DNA of 64,000 bases from Propionibacteriaceae bacterium (GTDB taxonomy: Bacteria; Actinomycetota; Actinomycetes; Propionibacteriales; Propionibacteriaceae). Shown piece by piece: positions 39,469 through 49,390 of the stretch. The DNA lies in assembly GCA_031265875.1 (NCBI GenBank), contig JAISCA010000063.1, positions 62,001 through 126,000 of the forward strand. Reading direction: 5' to 3'. The first letter of the stretch is position 1; every line of letters begins with the position of its first letter. The position numbers and the translations under genes were made by a program. Below the pieces are notes generated by a model, which searched no databases, was not told where the DNA came from, and saw only the letters and a program-made list of their open reading frames with translations.

Positions 39469-40908
39469 TCAAGCCAAGTCTGTCTCGTCCTCGACTGGGT
39501 CGGTCGGTGAAGACAGGGAGACCGGAGCGGCTGGAGTGGGTGTATGGCGCCGGTCGGCCGTGTCGATAGGCTCGGTTGGGGCCGTCGGATGGAGCGGGTC
39601 AGTCGGCCTGGTCGGGGCGGACGGGTCCACTGGCGGGAGCGGTTCAGTCGGGCTGGTCGGCTGGGCTGGGTCGGTGGTCGGGCCGGTTGAGCGGCCCGAG
39701 GCCAGGGCCCGGCGCAGGGCGGGCCAGCCGACGGCGGTGACGGCGATGGCGGCCAGGCCGCAGGCGGCGATGACTCCGAAACCGCCCCGGTGGCCGGTCC
39801 AGTCGATGGCTTGGCCGCACAGACTGGCGCCGATGGCCGAGCCCAGGCCGAGCGAGGTGCCCATCCAGGCCAGCCCCTCGGTCAGACGTTCGGGCGGGGC
39901 CAAGCGGGTGATGATGGCGTTGCCGTTGATCAGACTGGGGGCGACGGCCAAGCCGGTCGCCACCCCGCCCAAGGCCAGGCCGAGGGGGGAGCCGACCAGC
40001 AGCAGGGCGGAGGCGAAGACGGCCAGCAGTAGCACGCCGATGGCGAAACGGGTCGGCAACGGGGTCGACCAACTCCGGGCCCCGTAAGCCAGGCCGGCGA
40101 CGGCCGAGGCGAAGGAGAAACAGGCCAGCACCAACCCGGACCAAGCCCGCGCGTCCCACTCCGAGACGGCCGCCACCACGGTCACGTCGACCCCGCCCAA
40201 GACGCAGCCGACCAGCACGTTGACGGCCACCACGGCCCCGAAGCCGGGTCGCAGGACGATCAAACGGCGCCAGGGCCGCCGCTGGTCGGCCGGCTGGGCC
40301 GAGGCCGGGCGGGGTTTGATCGGCGGCTCGGTGGCGCGTTGGGAGTAGAACAGGTGGGCGCCGGTCAAGCTCAGCAGCACCGGGGCCACCAGGCCGGCCG
40401 CCGGGTGGACCTGGGTGGACAGCCAAGTGGCCAGGACCGGGCCGACCACGAAGGTCAGCTCGTCCAGAGTCGACTCCAAGGCGTAAGCGGTGTGCAACTG
40501 GTCCGGTCGGCGGACCGTCAGGTTCCAGCGCGCTCTGACCAAGGCGCCGGGCGCGCCGCCGAAGGCTCCGGCCAGCATGGCGGCCGGGAAGAGGGTCCAA
40601 GGCGGGGCGGACAGGACTCCCAAGACCACCAGGACGACCAGGGCGGCGCTGAAGACCAGCGCGGCCGGCCACATCACCCGGCGTTGCCCATAGCGGTCGA
40701 CCAGATTGGCCAGTACGGCTGTGCCGATGGCCCAAGCCACGCCGTTGCTGGCCGCCACCGCCCCGGCTAGGCCGTAGGAGCCGTACAAGCCCGACACCAT
40801 CATGACCTGCCCGATCGCCATCATGGCCCCACCCGAACGGGCCAGTAACCCGGCGGCGCAGAAGCGAAGCGCGCCCGGCAGTCGCAGGATGTCTAGATAC
40901 GGGCGCAT
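39469..40908 (-). CDS. MFS transporter with a Pro/Thr-rich tail
   Basis: 479-residue major facilitator with about twelve membrane segments in two halves around a loop at ~residue 195 (RATEPPIKPRPASAQP). Seen: NLVDRYGQRRVMWPAALV, the A-motif-like loop between TM2 and TM3, and GVATGLAVAPSLINGNAI in the second half. Substrate unknown; the sequence resembles drug or sugar efflux MFS without deciding features. The last ~75 residues are a low-complexity string of PT/TEP units (PTSPTEPLPPVD, PTRPTDPLHPTAP). ATG 40908 chosen over the open frame to 40926. Confidence 0.82.
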   Translation of the reverse strand: MRPYLDILRLPGALRFCAAGLLARSGGAMMAIGQVMMVSGLYGSYGLAGAVAASNGVAWAIGTAVLANLVDRYGQRRVMWPAALVFSAALVVLVVLGVLSAPPWTLFPAAMLAGAFGGAPGALVRARWNLTVRRPDQLHTAYALESTLDELTFVVGPVLATWLSTQVHPAAGLVAPVLLSLTGAHLFYSQRATEPPIKPRPASAQPADQRRPWRRLIVLRPGFGAVVAVNVLVGCVLGGVDVTVVAAVSEWDARAWSGLVLACFSFASAVAGLAYGARSWSTPLPTRFAIGVLLLAVFASALLLVGSPLGLALGGVATGLAVAPSLINGNAIITRLAPPERLTEGLAWMGTSLGLGSAIGASLCGQAIDWTGHRGGFGVIAACGLAAIAVTAVGWPALRRALASGRSTGPTTDPAQPTSPTEPLPPVDPSAPTRPTDPLHPTAPTEPIDTADRRHTPTPAAPVSLSSPTDPVEDETDLA

Positions 40909-40993
40909 CCGACCAGCTTTCCACACCGGCCCAAATCGACCGGCCTGGAGTGGGAGAATCGGTCATCAAGTCCGTTCACCGAGGAGCGCCCAT

Positions 40994-42082
40994 ATGACTC
41001 TCAAGCACCGCCGGGACCTCGACGCCATCGCGCCCTACCGGCAGGGCCCGCCGGCTCCGCAGGCTGATTTCCCGACCTACAAGCTGTCCAGCAACGAGAC
41101 TCCGGATCCGCCCCTGCCCTCGGTCCGACGGGCCATCGCGGCCGGACTGGACACGGTCAACCGCTACCCGGCCATGGCCGCCCCCGAGCTGGTCCAGGCC
41201 CTGGCCCGCCGCCACCAGGTGAGCGAGGACGAGATCGTGTTGGGGGCCGGCTCGGTCGAAGTGGCCTCGGCTTTGATCCGGGCCACGGCCGGGGCCGGCG
41301 ACGAGGTCTTGTTCGCCTGGCGCTCCTTCGAGGCCTATCCCAGTTTGACCATCGCGGCGGGGGCCTCTCCGGTCATGGTTCCGTTGACGGACGATCTCAG
41401 ACATGACCTCGACGCCATGGCCGCCGCCATCACCGAGCGGACCGCTTGCGTCTTCATCTGCAACCCCAACAATCCGACTGGCACGGTCGTCGGCCGGGCC
41501 GAGTTGGAGGCCTTCTTGGACCGGGCGCCGTCGGAGGTGACGGTCGTGATCGACGAGGCTTACTACCAATTCGACCGCGATCCCCTCAGCCCCTGTGGCC
41601 TCGACTGCTACCGCCGCTGGCCCAACGTGGTGGTCTGCCACACCTTCTCCAAGGCTTACGGCCTGGCTGGGCTACGCCTGGGTTACGCCGTGGCGCCGGC
41701 CGAGTTGGCCGAGCAGGCGCGTAAGGTCGCCATCCCCTTCGGCGTCTCCGACCTGGCCCAACGGGCCGGTCTGGCCAGCCTGGCGGCCGAGGACGAATTG
41801 ACCCAACGGATCGAGGCCATCGTGGCCCGCCGGGTCGAGCTGGAGCGGATCATGGCCGGCCAGGGCTGGCGGTTGGCCCCCTCGCAAGCCAATTTCTTGT
41901 GGTGGCCGACCGGAGCGGCGACCGCAGCGGCGGCGGCCGTGCTGGACCGGCACGGCTTGGTGGCGCGGGTCTTCCCCGGCGAGGGGGTGCGTATCACCGT
42001 GGCCGAGGTCCAGGCCATCGAGCCGATGGCGGCGGCGGCGGCCGAGATCAGAGCCTTGCTGGATAGTCAGTGTTTGGCGTAG
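40994..42082 (+). CDS. hisC: HisC-like aminotransferase
   Basis: 362-residue fold type I PLP aminotransferase of the histidinol-phosphate/aromatic group. Seen: YKLSSNETPDPPLPSV at the start, ICNPNNPTGTVV, VIDEAYYQFDR, the PLP-lysine in CHTFSKAYGLAGLRLGYAVA (about residue 225) and the Arg in EGVRITVA near the end. It transfers amino groups between histidinol phosphate or phenylpyruvate-type acids and glutamate. Standing alone rather than in a his operon, it may be the aromatic version. GAGGAG upstream of ATG 40994; the open frame to 40802 is not used. Confidence 0.83.
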   Translation: MTLKHRRDLDAIAPYRQGPPAPQADFPTYKLSSNETPDPPLPSVRRAIAAGLDTVNRYPAMAAPELVQALARRHQVSEDEIVLGAGSVEVASALIRATAGAGDEVLFAWRSFEAYPSLTIAAGASPVMVPLTDDLRHDLDAMAAAITERTACVFICNPNNPTGTVVGRAELEAFLDRAPSEVTVVIDEAYYQFDRDPLSPCGLDCYRRWPNVVVCHTFSKAYGLAGLRLGYAVAPAELAEQARKVAIPFGVSDLAQRAGLASLAAEDELTQRIEAIVARRVELERIMAGQGWRLAPSQANFLWWPTGAATAAAAAVLDRHGLVARVFPGEGVRITVAEVQAIEPMAAAAAEIRALLDSQCLA

Positions 42083-42245
42083 CCCACTAGTCCGACTCGG
42101 GCGGACCCTGGCCGAAGGCGGCCCGGCTCCTGGACGCCGGCCGTTCACAGGTCGATCCGACCGACTCCGACTGGGGGCCGGTGTCGTAGGGTGGAACACG
42201 CAAGCGATCCCTTTGGCGCCGTCTAGCGCGCCCTGATCGGCAAGG

Positions 42246-44336
42246 ATGACTGTGACTGAGAACCTAACTTGGACCGACCTCGACCGTCGAGCCGTCGACA
42301 TCGCCCGCGTGCTGGCGGCCGATGCGGTGGAGAAGGTCGGCAACGGCCACCCCGGCACCGCCATCTCGGTGGCTCCGATCGCCTATCTGCTCTATCAAAA
42401 GGTGATGAAGCTCGACCCGACCGACCCAGCTTGGATCGGGCGCGACCGCTTCGTCTTGTCCATCGGCCACAGCTCCTTGACTCAGTACATCCAGCTCTAT
42501 CTGGCCGGCTACGGTCTGGAGTTGGACGATCTGGCCAGCTTCCGCACCTGGGGCTCGCGCACCCCCGGCCATCCCGAAGCCGGTCACACGGCCGGAGTCG
42601 AGTGCACCACCGGTCCGCTGGGAGCCGGCGTGGCCAACGCTGTCGGGTTCGCCATGGCGGCCCGGCGAGAGCGCCATTTGTACGATCCCGCCAACCTGGG
42701 CGAATCGGTCTTCGACCGCCAGATCTACTGCCTGGCCGGCGACGGCGACATGCAGGAAGGGGTGTCGGGGGAGGCTTGCTCCTTGGCCGGCACCCAAGAG
42801 CTGGGCAATCTGACTCTGATCTACGACGACAACCACATCTCGATCGAGGGCGACACCAAGATCGCCTTCACCGAGGACGTTGACGCTCGTTACCGCGCCT
42901 ACGGCTGGCACGTCCAGCGGGTCGACTTCACCGACGGCGGCGCCTACGAGGAGAAGGTGGCCGAATTGTACGCCGCCATCGCGGCCGCCCGTCAGGTGAC
43001 GGACCGCCCCAGCTACATCCGGGTCCGGACCATCATCGGTTGGCCCTTGCCCAACAAGGCCGGCCACCACTCCGTGCACGGCTCCAAGATCGGGGCCGAG
43101 GAAGTGGCGGCTCTGAAGACCCGGCTGGGCCTGGACCCGGCCAAGTCCTTCGACGTGCCGGCCGAGGTCATCGCCCACACCCGGGGCAACGCCGCCCTCA
43201 GAGCCGAACGGGCGCGGGCCGACTGGGACGCCCGCTTCGCGGCTTGGGCTCAGGGCAATCCCGCGGGCAAGGCTCTGCTGGACCGGGTCCAGGCCGGTCT
43301 GACCGCGCCCGGGCTGGCTCAGGCCCTGCCTCATTTCCCGCCCGACAAGAAGGTCTCGACCCGGGTCGCCTCGGGCCAAGTCCTGAGCGCCATCGCCGAG
43401 GTCGTGCCGGAGCTGTGGGGCGGCTCGGCCGACTTGGCCGGCTCCAATAACACCACCATGGCCGGTCAGCCCTCCTTCTTGCCGGCCGACCGGGTGAGCT
43501 CGGATTGGCCGGGCGGCCCGGACGGCCGGGTCTTGCACTTCGGCATCCGCGAGCACGCCATGGGCGCGATCCTCAACGCCATCGCTCTGTCCGGTCTGAC
43601 TCGGGCTTACGGCGGCACCTTCCTGGTCTTCGCCGATTACATGCGCAATCCGCCCCGGGTGGCGGCCCTGACCGGGGCGCCGGCCATCTACGTCTGGACC
43701 CACGACTCGATCGGGGTGGGCGAGGACGGTCCCACCCATCAGCCGGTCGAGCAGATCGCCTCGTTGCGTCTGATCCCCGGCTTGGACGTCATCCGGCCGG
43801 CCGACGCCAACGAGGTGGCGGCTTGCTGGGCCGAGATCCTGCGCATCCAAGACCGGCCCCAGGCCCTCATCCTGTCGCGTCAGGATCTGACTGTGTTCGA
43901 TCGCTCGCCCGGCTCCGGCTTCGCCTCAGCCGATCAGGTGGTCCGGGGCGCCTACACCTTGCGGGAGGCCTCGGCTAAGCCCCGCCTGGTGGTGGTGGCG
44001 ACCGGCTCCGAGGTCGAGATCGCGGTCCAGGCCCAGACCACGCTGGAGGCCGAGGGCGTCCCCACCCGAGTGGTGTCGGCCCCCTGCCTGGAGTGGTTCG
44101 CCGCCCAACCGGCGGCCTACAAGGACCAAATTCTGCCCACCGACGCCGCAAAAGTGTCAATTGAGGCTGGTGTCACCTATGGTTGGGCTGAGATCGTCTC
44201 CAGTCAGGGACGCCGGATCGGAGTCGATCATTTCGGCGCTTCAGCCGCCGCCGGGCGGTTGTTCGTCGAATACGGCATCACCGCCGAGCAGGTCGTCGCC
44301 GAAGCAAAGATAGCTTTGGCCGAGTTGGAACTCTGA
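42246..44336 (+). CDS. tkt: Transketolase
   Basis: 696-residue thiamine diphosphate enzyme of the pentose phosphate pathway. Seen: [48 protein letters not shown], the ThDP-Mg motif [13 protein letters not shown] with [24 protein letters not shown] with the catalytic Glu, [19 protein letters not shown] and a C-terminal domain ending in [18 protein letters not shown] box lies 53 bases upstream (42187-42192); GGCAAGG precedes ATG 42246. pntA begins 13 bases after the stop, with no terminator between, tying pentose recycling to NADPH-generating transhydrogenase. Confidence 0.95.
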   Translation: MTVTENLTWTDLDRRAVDIARVLAADAVEKVGNGHPGTAISVAPIAYLLYQKVMKLDPTDPAWIGRDRFVLSIGHSSLTQYIQLYLAGYGLELDDLASFRTWGSRTPGHPEAGHTAGVECTTGPLGAGVANAVGFAMAARRERHLYDPANLGESVFDRQIYCLAGDGDMQEGVSGEACSLAGTQELGNLTLIYDDNHISIEGDTKIAFTEDVDARYRAYGWHVQRVDFTDGGAYEEKVAELYAAIAAARQVTDRPSYIRVRTIIGWPLPNKAGHHSVHGSKIGAEEVAALKTRLGLDPAKSFDVPAEVIAHTRGNAALRAERARADWDARFAAWAQGNPAGKALLDRVQAGLTAPGLAQALPHFPPDKKVSTRVASGQVLSAIAEVVPELWGGSADLAGSNNTTMAGQPSFLPADRVSSDWPGGPDGRVLHFGIREHAMGAILNAIALSGLTRAYGGTFLVFADYMRNPPRVAALTGAPAIYVWTHDSIGVGEDGPTHQPVEQIASLRLIPGLDVIRPADANEVAACWAEILRIQDRPQALILSRQDLTVFDRSPGSGFASADQVVRGAYTLREASAKPRLVVVATGSEVEIAVQAQTTLEAEGVPTRVVSAPCLEWFAAQPAAYKDQILPTDAAKVSIEAGVTYGWAEIVSSQGRRIGVDHFGASAAAGRLFVEYGITAEQVVAEAKIALAELEL

Positions 44337-44349
44337 GAGAGGGCACGGC

Positions 44350-45888
44350 ATGCAAATTGGCATCCCCCTGGAATCGTTACCCGACGAGACACGGGTAGCC
44401 GCCACGCCGAAAACCGTGGCGCAACTGATCAAGCTGGGCTACAGCGTCGCAGTCGAGACGGGAGCCGGCTCCAAGGCCGCCTACCCCGACGACGAGTACG
44501 CCGCCGCCGGAGCGGAGGTGGTGGGCCGGGCGACGGCTTGGGCCTGCGACGTGGTCTGCAAGATCAATCCTCCGACCGATCCTGAGATCGCCGCCATGAG
44601 CGAGGGCGCGACCCTGATCTCACTGATCGCGGCCCCGCGATCGCCCGAATTGCTGGCCCAGCTGGCCGAGCGCAATCTGACCGTGTTGGCGATGGACTCG
44701 GTGCCGCGCATCTCCCGGGCCCAGTCGCTCGACGTCATCTCTTCGATGGCCAACATCGCCGGCTACCGGGCCGTCATCGAGGCGGCGGCCGCCTTCGGCT
44801 CCTTCTTCACCGGTCAGGTGACGGCGGCCGGCAAGGTGCCGCCGGCCAAGGTCTTCGTGTCCGGGGCCGGCGTGGCCGGCCTGGCCGCCGTCGGCACGGC
44901 CCGCGCCCTGGGCGCGATCGTGCGGGCGACCGACGTGCGGGCCGAAGTGGCCGAGCAGGTCGAGTCGATGGGGGCCGACTTCGTGGCGGTCGAGGCCGGC
45001 GAGCAGCAGCAGTCCAGCGACGGCTACGCCAAGGAGGCTTCAGAGGCCTACGCCGAGGCGGCCGCCCGGATGTATGCCGAGCAGGCCAAGGAAGTCGACA
45101 TCATCATCACGACGGCCCTGATCCCGGGCAAGCCGGCGCCACGGCTGATCACCGAGGAGATGGTGGCTTCGATGAAGCCGGGCTCCGTCATCGTGGACAT
45201 GGCGGCGGTCAACGGCGGCAACGTGGCCGGCTCGGTCCCGGACCAGTTGGTGGTGACTCCCAACGGCGTCAAGATCATCGGCTACACCGACCTGGCCGGG
45301 CGCCTGCCCACCCAGGCCTCGCAGCTGTTCGCCACCAACATCGTCAATTTGATGAAGCTGATCACGCCAGGCAAAGACGGCCTGATCGTGTTGGACATGA
45401 ACGACGTGGTGCAGCGCGGCGTGACGGTGGTCTCGGCCGGTCAGGTGACCTGGCCGCCCCCGCCGGTCAGCGTCTCGGCTGCCCCCAGCGCGGCTCCAGC
45501 CGCCGCCGTGGCAGCCAAGGAGCCCAAGCCACCACGCGACCCCAGGGTCACCTATGGCGTGCTGGGCTTGTGCGGCGCGGCCCTGCTGGCTCTCTTCTGG
45601 GCTTCGCCGGTCGGTCTATTGGGCCACTTCATGGTCTTCATGTTGGCGGTCGTGATCGGCTACTACGTCATCGGCAACGTCTCTCACTCCCTCCACACTC
45701 CCTTGATGAGCGTGACCAACGCCATCTCGGGCATCATCGTGGTCGGGTCCTTGCTCGGCCTGCGTGAGGCCGATAGCTCCGCCGCCATCGTCGTCCTGTC
45801 GGTCTGCGGCATCCTGCTGGCCAGTGTCAATGTCTTCGGCGGCTTCACCGTCACCCACCGTATGCTCAAGATGTTCCGGAGGGGCTGA
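44350..45888 (+). CDS. pntA: NAD(P) transhydrogenase subunit alpha
   Basis: 512-residue alpha subunit in the single-chain form of E. coli (domain I plus the first membrane part). Proton-driven hydride transfer from NADH to NADP. Seen: [18 protein letters not shown] at the start, [21 protein letters not shown] and [14 protein letters not shown] for [20 protein letters not shown] and the [14 protein letters not shown] loop, an Ala/Pro linker around residue 385, then four membrane helices ([19 protein letters not shown] onward). GAGAGAGGGC site before ATG 44350. Four bases separate it from pntB. Confidence 0.95.
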   Translation: MQIGIPLESLPDETRVAATPKTVAQLIKLGYSVAVETGAGSKAAYPDDEYAAAGAEVVGRATAWACDVVCKINPPTDPEIAAMSEGATLISLIAAPRSPELLAQLAERNLTVLAMDSVPRISRAQSLDVISSMANIAGYRAVIEAAAAFGSFFTGQVTAAGKVPPAKVFVSGAGVAGLAAVGTARALGAIVRATDVRAEVAEQVESMGADFVAVEAGEQQQSSDGYAKEASEAYAEAAARMYAEQAKEVDIIITTALIPGKPAPRLITEEMVASMKPGSVIVDMAAVNGGNVAGSVPDQLVVTPNGVKIIGYTDLAGRLPTQASQLFATNIVNLMKLITPGKDGLIVLDMNDVVQRGVTVVSAGQVTWPPPPVSVSAAPSAAPAAAVAAKEPKPPRDPRVTYGVLGLCGAALLALFWASPVGLLGHFMVFMLAVVIGYYVIGNVSHSLHTPLMSVTNAISGIIVVGSLLGLREADSSAAIVVLSVCGILLASVNVFGGFTVTHRMLKMFRRG

Positions 45889-45892
45889 TCCG

Positions 45893-47329
45893 ATGTCGAT
45901 CTCACTGTTGCAAGGTTCCTTCATCATCGCGGGCTTGCTCTTCATCTTGGCCCTGGCCGGTCTGAGCAAGCATGAGACCTCCAAGCGGGGCAATGTCCTC
46001 GGTGCCATCGGCATGGGCTTGGCCTTGGTCTTCACCATTCTGGGCACCGTCTTGGGCACCGGTTCAGGCATCTGGAACAACGCCGCTCCCAAATGGGCCA
46101 TCGCCGCCATTCTGATCGCCATGCTGATCGGCGCCGCCTTCGGCGTCTTCAAGGCCCTCCGGGTCGAGATGACCGGCATGCCCGAGCTGATCGCCCTCTT
46201 CCACAGCTTCGTCGGTTTGACCGCCGTCCTGGTGGGCTGGAACTCCTACCTCGAACCCGGTCACGCCGACAAGCTCCATTACGGTGAGCTCTTCGTCGGC
46301 ATCTTCATCGGCGCCGTCACCTTCACCGGCTCGATCATCGCCTACCTCAAGTTGTCCGGCAAGATGAAGTCGGCTCCGCTGACTCTGCCCCACCACAACG
46401 TCTTGAACTTGGGCGCTCTGGTGGTCTTCCTCGGTTTGACGGTCTGGTTCGTGCTGCTCGGCCCGGCCCACCACGTCGGCGGCAGCGGCGCTCCCATCGG
46501 CTTGATCCTGATCTCCGCCATGACCTTGGTCTCCTTGGCCCTGGGCTTGCACCTGGTGGCCTCGATCGGCGGCGGCGACATGCCAGTCGTGGTCTCGATG
46601 CTGAACTCCTACTCCGGCTGGGCGGCGGCCGCGGCCGGCTTCACACTGGACAACGACCTCCTCATCATCACCGGCGCCCTGGTCGGCTCCTCCGGCGCCT
46701 ACCTCAGCTACATCATGTGCAAGGCCATGAACCGCTCCTTCATCTCCGTCATCGCCGGCGGCTTCGGCTCCGACGGAGCCGTGGTGGGGGAGGCCCAGGA
46801 CTTGGGCGAGCACCGTGAGACCACGGCCGTCGAGGTGGCCGATCTGCTCAAGAACGCCAGTTCGGTCATCATCACGCCTGGTTACGGCATGGCGGTGGCC
46901 CAGGCCCAAGGCCCGGTGGCCGACCTGACCAGCAAGCTGCGCGCCCTGGGCGTCGAGGTCCGTTTCGGCATCCATCCGGTGGCCGGACGTCTGCCCGGTC
47001 ACATGAACGTGCTCCTGGCCGAAGCCAAGGTGCCCTACGACATCGTCTTGGAGATGGACGAGATCAACGACGACTTCGAGTCGACCGACGTGGTCTTGGT
47101 CATCGGCGCCAACGACACGGTCAACCCGGCCGCCTTGGACGACCCCACCAGCCCCATCGCCGGCATGCCGGTGCTGGAGGTCTGGAAGGCCAACACGGTG
47201 GTCGTCTTCAAGCGCTCCATGAACACCGGCTACGCCGGGGTGCAGAACCCGCTCTTCTTCAAGGACAACGCCGTCATGCTGTTCGGCGACGCCAAGGATC
47301 GGGTGGAGGACATCATCAAGGCGCTCTGA
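45893..47329 (+). CDS. pntB: NAD(P) transhydrogenase subunit beta
   Basis: 478-residue beta subunit: eight to nine membrane helices over the first ~270 residues (for example [20 protein letters not shown]), including the [15 protein letters not shown] stretch of the proton channel, then soluble domain III that binds NADP with [51 protein letters not shown] and [17 protein letters not shown]. The start ATG 45893 has GGAGG upstream; the open frame back to 45764 overlaps pntA in another phase. Two hairpins follow the gene. Confidence 0.95.
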   Translation: MSISLLQGSFIIAGLLFILALAGLSKHETSKRGNVLGAIGMGLALVFTILGTVLGTGSGIWNNAAPKWAIAAILIAMLIGAAFGVFKALRVEMTGMPELIALFHSFVGLTAVLVGWNSYLEPGHADKLHYGELFVGIFIGAVTFTGSIIAYLKLSGKMKSAPLTLPHHNVLNLGALVVFLGLTVWFVLLGPAHHVGGSGAPIGLILISAMTLVSLALGLHLVASIGGGDMPVVVSMLNSYSGWAAAAAGFTLDNDLLIITGALVGSSGAYLSYIMCKAMNRSFISVIAGGFGSDGAVVGEAQDLGEHRETTAVEVADLLKNASSVIITPGYGMAVAQAQGPVADLTSKLRALGVEVRFGIHPVAGRLPGHMNVLLAEAKVPYDIVLEMDEINDDFESTDVVLVIGANDTVNPAALDDPTSPIAGMPVLEVWKANTVVVFKRSMNTGYAGVQNPLFFKDNAVMLFGDAKDRVEDIIKAL

Positions 47330-47331
47330 GA

Positions 47332-47363
47332 CCGATCGGCCAGCCCGCTGGCCGGCCGATCGG
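47332..47363 (+). terminator. Hairpin after pntB
   Basis: CCGATCGGCCAG and CTGGCCGGCCGATCGG form a GC-rich stem starting two bases after the pntB stop, with no T run, as is common for actinobacterial terminators. Confidence 0.55.
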
Positions 47364-47390
47364 ACATCTTAAGATCCGGCTTCAAGCCAT

Positions 47391-47427
47391 CAGCCGGCGG
47401 TTCGACCTCAGGTCGGGCCGCCGGCTG
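47391..47427 (+). terminator. Second hairpin after pntB
   Basis: CAGCCGGCGG (47391-47400) pairs perfectly with CCGCCGGCTG (47418-47427) over a 17-base loop that itself can pair (GACCTCAGGTC). It lies 62 bases after the pntB stop and probably backs up the first hairpin. Confidence 0.55.
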
Positions 47428-47609
47428 AGTTATGGGGGCGGGCAGCGGGCTCGGTTAGGCCCAGCCGGGCTCAGGTCACGAACTGGTCTCGATTGCCTCG
47501 ATCAGGCCCATTAGGCCTTGGGCGGCGCCCGGCCGGAGTGCAAAAATGCGAGACGTTGACTCGGCCGCTTCAGCGGCTCGATCTGACTCCACTCAGACAA
47601 GGAGAACTT

Positions 47610-49247
47610 ATGCGTACTCGCATTCGAGCCCTTTCGGCCGCCGCTCTGGTGGCCGCCGCTCTCGTGGCCACGGGCTGTAGCTCGGGCGACCCGACCCCGG
47701 GTCCTGCCGGTGGCGGCGAGGTCGTCCTGCGCGGCTGCACCGCCCAGAACCCGTTGCTCGGCCTGATGACCAATGAGGTCTGCGGCGGGCACGTCCTCGA
47801 CGTCGTCACCAGCCAGCTGATGCGCTACGACGCCGAGACCGCCGCGCCGGTCTACGACATCGCCGAGTCGATCACGACCGACGACGCCCAGCTCTTCACC
47901 GTCAAGTTGAAGAAGGGCTATCTCTTCTCCGACGGCACCGAGGTCAAGGCTGAGAACTTCATCCGGGCCTGGAATTACGGCGCCTACGCTCCCAACGGCA
48001 TGGCCCAGGCCACCTTCTTCGAGCCCATCGCGGGCTACGCCGACCTGCAGTGCCCCGGTGATGACTGCGACGCCAACAAGCCGCCCAAGGAGGAGCTGGA
48101 AGGCCTGCAGCAGGTGGACGAGTACACCTTCACCATCCGCACCACCGAGCCGACCTCGAACATGGAGCTCCGCCTCGGCTACACCGTCTTCGCGCCTCTG
48201 CCGGAGGCCTTCTTCGCCGATCCCAAGTCGGCCGAGTTCGGCCGGACGCCGATCGGCTCCGGTCCCTACAAGGTGACCTCGAACACGGCCACCGAGATCG
48301 TGATGGAGCCCAACGAGCATTACACCGGCGCCTTCAAGGGCAAGGTCGACCGCATCGTCTACCGCATCTACGACAACGACTCCTCGGCGGCTTGGGCCGA
48401 CCTGCTGGCCGGTAACCTCGACTTCAACGACATCGTGCCGGGCGACCAGTTGGTCGGCGACGCTTGGATCGCCGAGCTGGGGCAGGAGCGCACCGTCGTC
48501 CGCACCTCCGGCACGATCGAGGTTCTGACCGTGTCGCCCAACGACCCGCAGTTCAAGGACAACCCGAAGCTGCGTCAGGCCATCGGCCAGGCCATCGACC
48601 GCGAGACCATCACCCGTGAGATCTACGGCGGCTCGCGCACCCCGGCCACCGGCTGGGTCGCCCCGGTGGTGGACGGCTACCTGGCCGACCAGTGCGGTAA
48701 AGCCTGCGTCTACGATCCGGTCCAGGCCAAGATCGACTACGACGCGGCCGGCGGTTACCAGGGCATCTTGTCCGTGTCGGTCAACGGCGACGGCGGCCAC
48801 AAGGACTGGGCCGAGGCGGTCTGCAACAACCTGCGCAATAACCTCGGCGCTGACTGCATCGTCAATCTCACGCCCGACTTCCGGACCCTGCTGAACCAGG
48901 CCCGCGACGGCGAGCTGATGGGCCTGTTCCGCAACGGCTGGGTGATGGACTATCCCTCGATCGAGAACTTCCTGACCCCGATCTACCGGGTCGGCGCGGC
49001 CTCGAATTACTCCGGTTACAACAACCCTGAGTTCGAGAGCACTTTGACCCAGGCCGCCGCCGCCACCAACCTGGCCCAGGCCAACGAGCTGTACCAGGCC
49101 GCTGAGGCCATGCTGGCTCAGACCTACCCGACGCTGCCGATGTGGTACCGCACCACTCCGGCCGCTTGGTCCACCCGAGTGGACAATGTCGTGGTGACGA
49201 AGATGGGTTGGATCGACGCCACTCAGGTCACGGTCCACCAACCCTGA
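47610..49247 (+). CDS. Peptide ABC transporter substrate-binding lipoprotein (family 5)
   Basis: 545-residue extracytoplasmic binding protein for oligopeptides or dipeptides. Seen: signal peptide with lipobox ending VATGCSSG (Cys at about residue 23), then LKKGYLFSDGTEVKAENFIRAW, PIGSGPYKV, LRQAIGQAIDRETI and PTLPMWYRT, all family 5 features. Two cysteine pairs (LQCPGDDCD, DQCGKACVYD) are suited to disulphides outside the cell. Strong AAGGAG site before ATG 47610. A TTGACT hexamer at 47556-47561 could be the -35 box. A strong hairpin follows, separating this highly needed protein from the permease genes. Confidence 0.92.
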   Translation: MRTRIRALSAAALVAAALVATGCSSGDPTPGPAGGGEVVLRGCTAQNPLLGLMTNEVCGGHVLDVVTSQLMRYDAETAAPVYDIAESITTDDAQLFTVKLKKGYLFSDGTEVKAENFIRAWNYGAYAPNGMAQATFFEPIAGYADLQCPGDDCDANKPPKEELEGLQQVDEYTFTIRTTEPTSNMELRLGYTVFAPLPEAFFADPKSAEFGRTPIGSGPYKVTSNTATEIVMEPNEHYTGAFKGKVDRIVYRIYDNDSSAAWADLLAGNLDFNDIVPGDQLVGDAWIAELGQERTVVRTSGTIEVLTVSPNDPQFKDNPKLRQAIGQAIDRETITREIYGGSRTPATGWVAPVVDGYLADQCGKACVYDPVQAKIDYDAAGGYQGILSVSVNGDGGHKDWAEAVCNNLRNNLGADCIVNLTPDFRTLLNQARDGELMGLFRNGWVMDYPSIENFLTPIYRVGAASNYSGYNNPEFESTLTQAAAATNLAQANELYQAAEAMLAQTYPTLPMWYRTTPAAWSTRVDNVVVTKMGWIDATQVTVHQP

Positions 49248-49262
49248 CGGAGCCTAGTCCCT

Positions 49263-49298
49263 TGTGTGGCCCGGCCGGGCGACCGGCCGGGCCACACA
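49263..49298 (+). terminator. Perfect 16-base-pair hairpin with GCGA loop
   Basis: TGTGTGGCCCGGCCGG pairs perfectly with the following CCGGCCGGGCCACACA around a GCGA tetraloop of the stable GNRA class. No T run follows. Placed 15 bases after the binding-protein stop and before the permease genes, it may stop most transcripts or protect the 3' end of the binding-protein mRNA so that this subunit is made in excess. Confidence 0.75.
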
Positions 49299-49353
49299 CC
49301 CTGCGGCTGCGGCCGGCCGGGCCATCTCGGTCCGGCCGGCCCAGCCTGAGGTG

Positions 49354-49381
49354 TGGACAACGCGCCACAGTCCGGTAATAT
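49354..49381 (+). promoter_or_regulatory. Internal promoter before the permease genes
   Basis: TGGACA (49354-49359) and TAATAT (49376-49381) are 16 bases apart and the -10 box ends nine bases before ATG 49391. There is no good ribosome site, so the message would start at or next to the ATG. Confidence 0.55.
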
Positions 49382-49390
49382 CCCGCCAAG

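Noticed and set aside
42264..43850. 528-codon antisense frame inside transketolase
   Set aside because: Complementary shadow in a GC-rich gene; no motif, no ribosome site.
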